Of a stretch of 64,000 bases of DNA, positions 16,536 through 24,415 are shown piece by piece. The position numbers were made by a program, and so were the translations under genes. Positions within the stretch are counted from its first letter, which is position 1. The number at the start of each line of letters is the position of its first letter. Origin of the DNA: Acidobacteriota bacterium (GTDB taxonomy: Bacteria; Acidobacteriota; Terriglobia; Bryobacterales; Bryobacteraceae); the NCBI GenBank assembly GCA_947470805.1, contig CANIVU010000012.1:62001-126000 (forward strand). Direction: 5' to 3'. The notes below the pieces were generated by a model that saw only the letters and a program-made list of their open reading frames with translations, did not search any database and was not told where the DNA came from.

Positions 16536-19214
16536 ATGAGCTTCGACGACAAATATGAGATTCTGGCAGAGTTGCGGAACGACGGGATTCGCACCGTAGT
16601 TGCGCGGGAGAAGGCCTCCGGCCAGGCGGTGGAGGCACATTTATTTCTCTCCGGGCGAACGCCGGAGAATAATGTGATTCTGGACAAGATCCAGCAGTTG
16701 CCTTCGGAACACCGTCAATTCGTCCTGGAAGTGGGCGATCACGAAGGAACCCCCTACGTGGTATCCCATTTACTGCCGGACCGGCGCGGGTTCCGGGAGT
16801 GGCTTGGAGGGATTCCTGACGCACCGCCCGCCTTCCCGCCGCCATCCGCGTTGAACGATCTACAAAAAGGCGCAACGCTGCCGCCGTTCGCCGCCTACGA
16901 CCCGTCGAAAGGCGCTACGCTTCCCTCTTTCAAGGCGCCGGAGACTTTCATGGCCGACGTCGAGAAGGGTGCGACTCTTCCCTCCTTCCAGGCCTACGAT
17001 CCTACGAAGGGCGCCACGCTGCCGTCGTTCAAAGCGCCAGAGCCGAAGCTGAGCGATCTGGATAAGGGCTCGACGCTTCCTCCTTTCCAAGCCTACGATC
17101 CGAGCCGAGGGGCAACACTGCCTCCGTTTCGCGCCGTGACGCCCCCGCCTGCAAAACAGGCGAGCGGTTTGCCCGAAGCGCTGCCGGAAAACAAAAAAGG
17201 TGCCGACGAGGACTTCCTGAAGCTTTTCCAGGTGCCGGAACGTGGCAAGGGCGGATTGTCGATGTCGAGCGCTCCGGCAACGCCGTCGAGCCCTGCGAAA
17301 GGCCGTGAGCCGGGGGAATTTACCCGGCTGTTTTCCTCTCCGGCGGAACCGCCGAAGGCCCCCGCGCCCCCGCCGCCGGCTGCCGAAGTTCCCACCGAGG
17401 AGTTGCCGCTACCGAAGGCTGTTTCGCCAGCGCCGCCTGCCAGCGGACCGGGTGAATTCACTCGTATGTTCAATGCTCAGTCGGGCGCTCCTCCGGCCGC
17501 TCCGGAGGCGCCGAAGCCTCCGGTAGCCGCGCCGCCAGCCAGTGAAGGTGGCGAATTTACGCGGATGTTCAACGCCCAGTCGCTGGGCGCGACCTCACCG
17601 CCGGAACCCCCGAAGGCACCAGAGCCGCCGAAGCCTCCGGCCGCCGCGCCGCCAGCCAGTGAAGGTGGCGAATTTACGCGGATGTTTAACGCCCAGTCAC
17701 TGGGCACGACCCCACCGCCGGAACCCCCGAAGGCACCGGAACCGCCCAAGGCTCCTGAAGCGCCGAAGCCTCCGGCGGCTGCTCCGCCAGCCAGCGAAGG
17801 CGGTGAATTCACACGCATGTTCAACGCCCAATCACTGGGCGCGGTTGCTCCGCCGGAACCTCCGAAGGCCCCGGAACCGCCCAAAGCTCCTGAAGCGCCG
17901 AAGCCTCCGGCCCCCGCGCCGCCCGCCAGCGGAGGTGGGGAGTTTACGCGGATGTTCACGGCCCCGCTTCCTGGAAGCATTCCCACTCCGGAACCGCCCA
18001 AGGCAGCAGCACCGGAACCACCGAAGCCGCCCGCCGCTCCGCCGGCCGGCGAGTTCACTCGTATGTTTACGGCTCCCGCAGCCGGAAGTATTCCGCCGAA
18101 AGCGCCGGAACCGCCGAAACCGCCCAGCGCCCCCGCGGCGCCGCCCGCCTCTGGCGGCGGTGAGTTCACGCGGATGTTCACCGCGCCCGGGCCGTCCGCT
18201 CCTCCGCCTGCCGCCCCGCCTCCCGCCGCGGCATCCAACGATTTCGCAAGCATGTTCAACGCGCCGCCGCAGGCTCCCCCAGCGCAGGGCGCTCCGAACG
18301 CGCCTGGCGAATTCACCCGAATTTTCAACTCGCCCTCCGGGACGACGCCCAGTCTGCCTTCCACTCCGCCTCCGTCCAGTGGTCTTCCTTCGGCCGGTGG
18401 CAGCCAACCCGGCGAATTCACCCGGATGTTTAATTCTGGCGGTTCGTCCCCAGCCGGCCCAACCGGCGGCGCTCCGTCGACTCCGTTCGCATTCCCGCCG
18501 CAAGGTCCCACCCCAAGCAAGCCGCACGGTGCGCCGGGCGAGTTCACCCAGATCTTCGGTGGTCCAGGCAGCGGCGCTCCCTCCATGGCGCCGCCGAGCG
18601 CGCCACACACACCTCCCCCCGCGTTCGGCGGGCCCCCCGCCGCCAGTGCGACGCAGGTATTCACCATGCCTCCCGGCGGTGGTGGCTTCGGCGGTGCGCC
18701 CGGTGGCGGCGCGGCGCCTCCTTCGGGCCCGAGCGAGTACACTCGCATGTTTATGTCCCCAGGGGCCGGCGGCCCTCCTGGCGCGGCTGGCGGTGCACAG
18801 GGTGCCGGCAGCGGCGCGGGCGGTGGCGTGATGGGCGCTCTCGGCGGAATGGCCAACGTGCAAGGTCCGACGTTCGGTGCTCCACAGCTAACCGGTCCGC
18901 AAATGAGCGGTCCGCAGGTCTACATGCCGCAAGTTGGCATGGGTTCTGACGGACTGAATTTTACGCCGGGCAGCGTCAGCGCGCCGCAAATGTCGGGGCC
19001 GTACTTATCTGATCCCTACGTTAACGCGCCGCAGATGAATATCAACTCGCCGACATTCCAACCCGGAATGCCGCAGGCTCCGCAGATGCCGCAAGGTATG
19101 CCTGGCGGGATGCCGCAGGCCGCGCCGCCGAACAACAAGATGATCTTCATCGCCCTGGGCGTTCTGCTGCTTGTGGCGATCGTTGTCGTCGTTGTCTTCG
19201 CGATGAAAAAATAA
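16536..19214 (+). CDS. Tail-anchored repeat protein with degenerate kinase N-lobe (candidate phospho-scaffold)
   Basis: 892 residues, no family I recognise. Residues 6-90 line up by eye with a Ser/Thr kinase N-lobe: KYEILAEL, then a loop without the glycine pattern, VVAREKASGQAVEAHLF (the catalytic Lys position is His) and GTPYVVSHLLP like GKPYIVMEFLR in the neighbouring kinase; there is no C-lobe, so it cannot be an active kinase. Residues 111-198 hold six KGATLPPF-type repeats spaced 14,19,14,19,14. Residues 260-739 hold twelve copies of GE[FY]T[RQ][MLI]F separated by Pro/Ala/Glu-rich linkers. A Gly/Pro/Met-rich part leads to one membrane helix (869-890) at the extreme C-terminus. It lies between two tssK genes, opposite in strand. 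Every repeat contains Thr; phosphorylation by the adjacent kinases and FHA-type reading are inference. Confidence 0.8.
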   Translation: MSFDDKYEILAELRNDGIRTVVAREKASGQAVEAHLFLSGRTPENNVILDKIQQLPSEHRQFVLEVGDHEGTPYVVSHLLPDRRGFREWLGGIPDAPPAFPPPSALNDLQKGATLPPFAAYDPSKGATLPSFKAPETFMADVEKGATLPSFQAYDPTKGATLPSFKAPEPKLSDLDKGSTLPPFQAYDPSRGATLPPFRAVTPPPAKQASGLPEALPENKKGADEDFLKLFQVPERGKGGLSMSSAPATPSSPAKGREPGEFTRLFSSPAEPPKAPAPPPPAAEVPTEELPLPKAVSPAPPASGPGEFTRMFNAQSGAPPAAPEAPKPPVAAPPASEGGEFTRMFNAQSLGATSPPEPPKAPEPPKPPAAAPPASEGGEFTRMFNAQSLGTTPPPEPPKAPEPPKAPEAPKPPAAAPPASEGGEFTRMFNAQSLGAVAPPEPPKAPEPPKAPEAPKPPAPAPPASGGGEFTRMFTAPLPGSIPTPEPPKAAAPEPPKPPAAPPAGEFTRMFTAPAAGSIPPKAPEPPKPPSAPAAPPASGGGEFTRMFTAPGPSAPPPAAPPPAAASNDFASMFNAPPQAPPAQGAPNAPGEFTRIFNSPSGTTPSLPSTPPPSSGLPSAGGSQPGEFTRMFNSGGSSPAGPTGGAPSTPFAFPPQGPTPSKPHGAPGEFTQIFGGPGSGAPSMAPPSAPHTPPPAFGGPPAASATQVFTMPPGGGGFGGAPGGGAAPPSGPSEYTRMFMSPGAGGPPGAAGGAQGAGSGAGGGVMGALGGMANVQGPTFGAPQLTGPQMSGPQVYMPQVGMGSDGLNFTPGSVSAPQMSGPYLSDPYVNAPQMNINSPTFQPGMPQAPQMPQGMPGGMPQAAPPNNKMIFIALGVLLLVAIVVVVVFAMKK
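16866..17131 (+). repeat. Six coding repeats, KGATLP[PS]F type
   Basis: Within the scaffold gene. Motif starts at residues 111, 125, 144, 158, 177 and 191, i.e. three copies of a 33-residue double unit (a 14-residue KGATLPPFxAYDPS half and a 19-residue KGATLPSFKAPE half). Frame-preserving and without nonsense changes, so maintained at protein level. Confidence 0.9.
17313..18752 (+). repeat. Twelve coding repeats, GEFTRMF type
   Basis: Within the scaffold gene, residues 260-739. Eight copies read exactly GEFTRMF; variants are GEFTRLF, GEFTRIF, GEFTQIF and SEYTRMF. Degenerate relatives are DFLKLF (about 226-231) and NDFASMF. The first part (17440-17960) also repeats at DNA level with longer units (EGGEFTRMFNAQSLG plus PEPPKAPEPPK linkers), suggesting recent expansion; later copies are diverged yet keep the heptad, which argues for selection on the motif. 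Confidence 0.9.
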
Positions 19215-19250
19215 CCGATTGCCGGGAGCGGGTCAGCCCGCTTCCGGCAA
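19206..19250 (-). terminator. Terminator of the second tssK gene
   Basis: Reading the minus strand, TTGCCGG plus AGCGGG arms (19250-19244, 19242-19237 with 19232-19227, 19225-19219) form a long interrupted stem; after it comes TCGGTTA and then six T (19211-19206). It overlaps the tssK2 stop and lies in the 18-base gap to the converging scaffold gene. Confidence 0.6.
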
Positions 19251-20591
19251 CAGGATAATCAGTTCCAAACTCGGCGCGGGCAGATCGCCGGGAACATACG
19301 CGGCCAGGTTGCGCGCTCGTGTAATGGCTTCCCATGCGCCGCCGCTCATACCCACGCTGAAATACTGGCAGTTCAACTTCACGGGCACCGCGCTCGGCGG
19401 TTTCGGCACGTGCGTCAACGATACGCCCGGCAGCGCCTGGCGCACCAGATGTTCGATGTGATTGGCCGAACAGACCTTTACCAGATAGGGCGTCTTGGCG
19501 ATCAGGTCGCCTTCGTTCATATCCGCTGAAATCGCCAGATACATGCGCGTGTTTTTCAGGAACCGGTCCTCGGCCAGTGGTGTGCCGTAGATGGAAGGTT
19601 GCAGCAGTTTGAGCGGCAGGGACACGAAGTTGCTGGGGACAACGGTTTCCAGCAGCGTCCGGATCTGTTCATCCAGTTCCGTGAAACAGCCTCCCAGATT
19701 GTCGTGATCGTACTTCGGCAGGTCACGCGGGTGCAGGTTCAGGGAAAACGTCGTGAGCGCACCGGCCAGCGAAACCATCGTTTCATAGAGGGCTTCCGGG
19801 TGGCCGCGCCGAACTTCCAGCAGATGCTGGAACTGCGGAAAGTGCGAGTTGATCGTGTAGAGCAGCCAGAAGTTGGCAATGTCGGCGGTACCGAAATCGG
19901 CCAGACTCAGGTTCTTCTGCCGGCGTTGATTGGCCAGCAGGGAACTCTTCGCGCTGAGGATTTCAATGAGCCGCCGGGTCAGCGCCAGCAGGTATTCCGT
20001 GCCGGTAATGTCGAGCGTTGGCGGTACAAATTTCTGGTCCACGTCCAGCGTTCCGGTCGGGTTGCGCTTGATCCGAGCGAAGCGGATCGTCGAATAACCG
20101 TCCAGCGATTCGTTGCTGGTAAGAATGCGGAAGTTCTTCCGCGCCACCTGTACGGGCTTTTCATTCAGCCCGTTGTTCTCGTCCCGCAGCATGGCCACTT
20201 CAGAGAAGTAGCGGGTGCCGGAATCCTTCCGCGTCGCGAGCGAAATGTTCAGCCCGGGAATCCGCTGATCGGGGATACACAGGAACACGTCGAGCTCGTT
20301 CTGATCGATATCGAACGCCTCGGCGAGCGGCTTCGGCGGTGGCGGAGAATCGGGGGCGGGAATGTCGAACGGCATCCCGTCGGGAAAAATTCCCGTCGCC
20401 GATGCGATGGCGATGTTCCCCGCCGCCAGTTGCTCATGGTCGATCCGAACATGCCCGAAACCCCACGGGCGGAAGCTCAGCGCTTCGGTGTGAAACCGTA
20501 GCGTGCTCTCAATAAATCGATCTTGCGTCTGCAAATGCTGGGGACTCAGGAAAGTCCCCTTCATCCAGATCACCGGCTGCAATTGCCTCAT
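19233..20591 (-). CDS. tssK: Type VI secretion baseplate protein TssK, copy 2
   Basis: 452 residues, starting MRQLQPVIWMKGTFLSPQHLQTQDRF and containing TGIFPDGMPFDIP, the TssK layout. The ATG at 20591 is chosen because it matches the TssK N-terminus and TTTGGAG precedes it; the frame remains open 104 codons further upstream but that text overlaps the neighbouring dehydrogenase gene and has no TssK character. It is only 35 bases after the Gfo/Idh/MocA pair in the same direction, and so may be transcribed with them or from a promoter inside. Having two TssK paralogues beside one TssL and one TssM is unusual; a mixed trimer or two alternative docking adaptors are possible (inference). Confidence 0.9.
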   Translation of the reverse strand: MRQLQPVIWMKGTFLSPQHLQTQDRFIESTLRFHTEALSFRPWGFGHVRIDHEQLAAGNIAIASATGIFPDGMPFDIPAPDSPPPPKPLAEAFDIDQNELDVFLCIPDQRIPGLNISLATRKDSGTRYFSEVAMLRDENNGLNEKPVQVARKNFRILTSNESLDGYSTIRFARIKRNPTGTLDVDQKFVPPTLDITGTEYLLALTRRLIEILSAKSSLLANQRRQKNLSLADFGTADIANFWLLYTINSHFPQFQHLLEVRRGHPEALYETMVSLAGALTTFSLNLHPRDLPKYDHDNLGGCFTELDEQIRTLLETVVPSNFVSLPLKLLQPSIYGTPLAEDRFLKNTRMYLAISADMNEGDLIAKTPYLVKVCSANHIEHLVRQALPGVSLTHVPKPPSAVPVKLNCQYFSVGMSGGAWEAITRARNLAAYVPGDLPAPSLELIILLPEAG

Positions 20592-20626
20592 ACCGACTCC
20601 AAAGGTAACACGCGCAATCGCCCGGC

Positions 20627-21811
20627 TTAGAGCGGCAGGATTTCTTCGCGATCCGGGTTGTAGTTCAGCCGCCGTTTCTGCACGTAGGCGACGTTGCCCA
20701 GGTGCGACGCGGCTGCTGAACGGTGCCCGATCTGCACGTCGGCGTTCGGCAGTTTGCGTGACCGGCAGCAGTCCAGGAAGTTCTGCACGTGGTCGATGGT
20801 CTGATCCTTCGTATAGGGAACTTTGATGGGCTGTGCGCCCTTTTCCGCGGACAGGAATTCGTATCCTTGCCGGGTGATGTAGAGTTTCCCGTCGGTGCCG
20901 CACATTTCCACGGCCGCGCCCTTAATTCCCGGCGCCAGCGTGGCCTCGAAAGTCGCCACCCACTCCTTGGGGTATTCCAGCAACACGTTGATTGTGTCCG
21001 GTGCCGTGCGCCCGTCTTTGTAGTGGTAGACGCCGCCTGCCGCGCTCGCCGAAATCGGGTTGTCCTGCCCCATGAACATGTGGACCACGTCGATCCAATG
21101 CGTGAACAAATCTGTGACCTGCCCGCCGCCGAAATCCAGATAGGCGCGGAAGTTGAAGTACTGTTGCGGATCGTAGTCGCGCCATTTCACCGGGCCCAGG
21201 AAGCGCGCCCAGTCCAGGTTCGACGGCTTGGATTGTAGCGTTGCCGGCGCCTTGCGCAGATGATACCCATTGCCATGCCACCAGGTGCGCGCCATGGTGA
21301 TCTTGCCCAGTTTGCCGGAGTCCACATAGAGCCGCTTGGCTTCCAGGTAGTTTTCGCCGGACCGCTGCTGCATGCCCACCTGACAGATGCGGTTGTTGAC
21401 GCGAGCCGCCTTCACGATGGGCGGGCCTTCGTCGATGGTCAGCGTCAGCGGTTTTTCCACGTAGACGTCTTTGCCGGCGTTCAGCGCATCAATCGCGCAG
21501 GTGGAGTGCCAGTGGTCGGGCGTGGCGATCAGCACCGCGTCGATCGTCTTGGTCTCCAGCAGTTTCCGGTGATCGCTGAAGCCCTTGGCCCCAACGGCCT
21601 TCTGCTGGACCTTGTCGATCTTTGCCCCATAGATATCGCAAACAGCGGAAACATCCACCTGCTTGCTGCCCTGGAACACGGTCATGACGTATTCGCCGCG
21701 GTCGCCGCAGCCAATCAGGCCGAGTTGAATGCGGTCATTGGCGCCCATCACGCGCATATAGCTGGCGGCCGACATGGCGGCTGCGCCTCGAATCAGGGAA
21801 CGGCGGTTCAT
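20627..21811 (-). CDS. Gfo/Idh/MocA family oxidoreductase, secreted type (copy A)
   Basis: 394 residues. N-terminus MNRRSLIRGAAAMSAAS resembles a Tat signal, then a Rossmann start GLIGCGDRGEYVM, ATPDHWH, and EKPLTLT, the Lys-Pro motif of the family. Residues HWIDVVHMF carry the catalytic-type His/Asp. The family oxidises or epimerises sugars with a bound NAD(P); a Tat signal fits a folded cofactor-bearing protein exported to the periplasm, as common in planctomycetes and acidobacteria. The ATG overlaps the stop of the paralogue copy B by 4 bases. The two share long identical stretches, including the last residues NPDREEILPL. Confidence 0.88.
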   Translation of the reverse strand: MNRRSLIRGAAAMSAASYMRVMGANDRIQLGLIGCGDRGEYVMTVFQGSKQVDVSAVCDIYGAKIDKVQQKAVGAKGFSDHRKLLETKTIDAVLIATPDHWHSTCAIDALNAGKDVYVEKPLTLTIDEGPPIVKAARVNNRICQVGMQQRSGENYLEAKRLYVDSGKLGKITMARTWWHGNGYHLRKAPATLQSKPSNLDWARFLGPVKWRDYDPQQYFNFRAYLDFGGGQVTDLFTHWIDVVHMFMGQDNPISASAAGGVYHYKDGRTAPDTINVLLEYPKEWVATFEATLAPGIKGAAVEMCGTDGKLYITRQGYEFLSAEKGAQPIKVPYTKDQTIDHVQNFLDCCRSRKLPNADVQIGHRSAAASHLGNVAYVQKRRLNYNPDREEILPL

Positions 21812-23007
21812 AGGGGTAAAATCTCCTCGCGGTCGGGGTTATAACGAAGCCGGCGGCGTTGCAGGTAGGCGATATTGCCCAGGTGCGAAGCGGCGGCGGA
21901 GCGGTGGCCGATGTAGACATCGCCATTCGGCAACTTGCGCGAACGGCAGCAATCCAGGAAGTTTTCAACGTGGTCGATTGTCTGATCGCGCGGCGATTTC
22001 ACAATCACCGGCGGCGCGCCGCGCTCGGCGGAATAGAACTCAAACTGTCGCCGTGTAATAAATAGGCGTCCTTCGGTACCGCACATTTCCACGCCTTCGC
22101 CCTTGATGCCGGGCGCAAGAGTGGCTTCAAATGTCGCGGTCCATTCCTTCGGATACTCCAGCAATACATTGATCGTGTCCGGCGCTGTGCGGCCGTCTTT
22201 GTAGTGCAGGATGCCACCCGCCGCGCTCGCCGAAATCGGGTTGTCCTGTCCCATAAACATGTGGACGACGTCGATCCAGTGTGTGAAAAGATCGGTCACC
22301 TGACCGCCGCCAAATTCCAGGTAGGCCCGGAAATTCCAGAATCGCTGCGGGTCCCAATCGCGCCACTTCACCGGGCCCAGGAATCGCGCCCAGTCCAGGT
22401 TCGACGGCTGTTGCGCCAATCGCTCCGGCGCTTTCTGCAGATGCGCGCCGTTGCCGTGCCACCACGTGCGCGCCATGGTGATCTTGCCCAGTTTGCCGGT
22501 GTCGAAATACTCGCGCTTGGCCTGCAGATAGATCTGGCCGGAACGCTGCTGCATGCCCACCTGGCAGATGCGATTGTTCACGCGCGCGGCCTTCACGATC
22601 CGTGGGCCTTCTTCAATCGTCAAAGTTAGCGGCTTTTCGACGTAGACGTCTTTGCCCGCGTTCAGCGCGTCGATGGCGCAACCGCTATGCCAGTGGTCCG
22701 GCGTCGCAATCAGTACGGCATCCACGTTCTTCGCAGCCAGCAATTTGCGATGGTCGTTGAACCCCTGCGCCTTCGTCGCCTTCTGTTGCGCGCGATCGAT
22801 ACGGTCCCCATAGACGTCGCAAACCGCGGTCACGTCCACCTGATTGGTGTTCATGAATGTGCCCATCACGCCCGTGCCGCGGCCGCCGCAGCCAATCAGG
22901 CCTAACTGGATGCGCTCATTGGCTCCCATCACACGGGAGTAACTGGCCGCGGTAAACGCCGTAGCGAAACGCAGCGCGCGGCGGCGCGAGAGATCGGTTT
23001 CGAGCAT
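21808..23007 (-). CDS. Gfo/Idh/MocA family oxidoreductase, secreted type (copy B)
   Basis: 399 residues, tandem paralogue of copy A. It has SRRRALRFATAFTAASYS (Tat-like), GLIGCGGRGTGVM, ATPDHWH and EKPLTLT. It is the first gene of the pair and overlaps copy A by ATGA, so translation is probably coupled. Differences cluster in the N-terminal third and after residue 310. Substrate unknown; the adjacent sulfatase and GH-type genes elsewhere in the window make sugars released from plant or microbial polymers likely (inference). 70 bases separate its start from the divergent sulfatase. Confidence 0.88.
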   Translation of the reverse strand: MLETDLSRRRALRFATAFTAASYSRVMGANERIQLGLIGCGGRGTGVMGTFMNTNQVDVTAVCDVYGDRIDRAQQKATKAQGFNDHRKLLAAKNVDAVLIATPDHWHSGCAIDALNAGKDVYVEKPLTLTIEEGPRIVKAARVNNRICQVGMQQRSGQIYLQAKREYFDTGKLGKITMARTWWHGNGAHLQKAPERLAQQPSNLDWARFLGPVKWRDWDPQRFWNFRAYLEFGGGQVTDLFTHWIDVVHMFMGQDNPISASAAGGILHYKDGRTAPDTINVLLEYPKEWTATFEATLAPGIKGEGVEMCGTEGRLFITRRQFEFYSAERGAPPVIVKSPRDQTIDHVENFLDCCRSRKLPNGDVYIGHRSAAASHLGNIAYLQRRRLRYNPDREEILPL

Positions 23008-23077
23008 CGCCGCGATTATATCAACCCGCCCTCGGTCTCAGCGCGAACAAACGCCAATTTACTACCATGAGCAAGGC

Positions 23078-24415
23078 ATGACTCACCTCACTCGCCGGCA
23101 ATGGCTCTCGCTCACCCTGTCCGGCGCGGTCTTCGCGCAAGCGCCCCGAAGGCCGAACATCATCTGGGTCATGGCCGACGACATGGGCTACGGCGATCCC
23201 GGTTGCTACGGGCAGGCGCACATCCAAACGCCGCACATCGACCGCCTCGCCGCGCAAGGCCTTCGCTTCACCTCCGCCTATGCCGGCGCTCCGGTCTGCG
23301 CGCCCTCCCGCAGTTGTCTCGTCACTGGGCAGCACGCCGGGCACACGCGCGTCCGCTGGAACCATTCGGTGAAGACCGGCGACCGCGTCCCTCTGCTGCC
23401 GGAGGATCCAAGCGTTGCAAAGCTACTTCGCGCCGCCGGATATGCCACGGGCATCGTCGGTAAATGGGGCCTTGGCGAACCGGAAACCACCGGAATTCCC
23501 AACCGCCAGGGCTTCGACGATTGGTATGGTTTCCTGAATCAGGATCACGCCGTTGACTACTTCACCGATCATCTCTGGCGAAACGAAAAGAAGGAACCAC
23601 TCGCCGGCAACCAAGGCGGCGCCCACGGGGAATACACCACCGATCTTTTTACCCGCGAAGCGCTTCGGTTCATCCGCGTTAACCGCTGGAACCCGTTCTT
23701 CCTCTACCTTACCTACACCGCGCCGCACGCCGATCTGCAGGTGCCTTCGCAAGGGATCTACAAGGACAAGCCGTGGTCGGAGGATGACAAGAACTACGCC
23801 GCCATGATCACCCACATGGATCGCGGCATCGGTCAGATTGTGGAACTGCTCAGCCGCCTGCGCCTGGCCACGCAGACGCTCGTCATCTTCACCAGTGACA
23901 ACGGCGCCGGCCACAAGGCGGGCCTGCCGCTCTTCAAAAGTACGGGCCGGTTTCGCGGTGCAAAGGGCGAAGTGTACGAGGGCGGCATTCGCGTGCCGAT
24001 GATCGCTCGCTGGCCCGGACGCATCGCCCCCGGTGGTGTCAGCGATACGCCATGGGCCTTCTGGGATCTGCTGCCAACCGCCGCCGACATCGCCCGTCTC
24101 GACCCGCCCAAAGGCGCCGATGGCGTTTCCATGCTCCCCGTGTTCCTAGGTAAACCGGAAGAGCCTAAACGCGAATACTTCTATTGGGAGTCCCACCAGA
24201 AAGGGTTTCACCAGGGAATCCGAAAGGGAAACTGGAAAGGCGTTCGCCACGGTTTGGCTGGCGCATTGGAGCTCTACGATCTCGCCAAGGACCCGGAAGA
24301 GCAAACCGATCTCGCCGCAACGAACCCGGAGACTGTGCGTGAACTAACCGCACTCCTCAATGCCGCCCGGACCGAAAACACCGACTATCCTCCCAAGGAG
24401 GAACCGAAAAAATGA
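23078..24415 (+). CDS. Sulfatase (arylsulfatase family), exported
   Basis: 445 residues. TRRQWLSLTLSG at the N-terminus looks like a Tat signal. PNIIWVMADDMGYGD carries the metal-binding Asp pair and C74-APSR78 is the sulfatase signature, whose Cys is converted to formylglycine by an FGE elsewhere in the genome. Later blocks FTSDNGAGHK and GGIRVPMIARWPGRI fit the family. It hydrolyses sulfate esters, probably of sulfated polysaccharides, in the periplasm. Its stop overlaps the next start (ATGA). Confidence 0.93.
   Translation: MTHLTRRQWLSLTLSGAVFAQAPRRPNIIWVMADDMGYGDPGCYGQAHIQTPHIDRLAAQGLRFTSAYAGAPVCAPSRSCLVTGQHAGHTRVRWNHSVKTGDRVPLLPEDPSVAKLLRAAGYATGIVGKWGLGEPETTGIPNRQGFDDWYGFLNQDHAVDYFTDHLWRNEKKEPLAGNQGGAHGEYTTDLFTREALRFIRVNRWNPFFLYLTYTAPHADLQVPSQGIYKDKPWSEDDKNYAAMITHMDRGIGQIVELLSRLRLATQTLVIFTSDNGAGHKAGLPLFKSTGRFRGAKGEVYEGGIRVPMIARWPGRIAPGGVSDTPWAFWDLLPTAADIARLDPPKGADGVSMLPVFLGKPEEPKREYFYWESHQKGFHQGIRKGNWKGVRHGLAGALELYDLAKDPEEQTDLAATNPETVRELTALLNAARTENTDYPPKEEPKK

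Noticed and set aside
17310-18760. CRISPR-like repeat array
   Set aside because: Repeats are in frame, coding, of variable spacing and not palindromic; no cas genes are present.
17477-18856. Minus-strand Gly/Ala-rich frame across the repeat region
   Set aside because: Mirror of the Pro-rich repeat-protein gene; its repeats arise from the same DNA and show no independent motifs.
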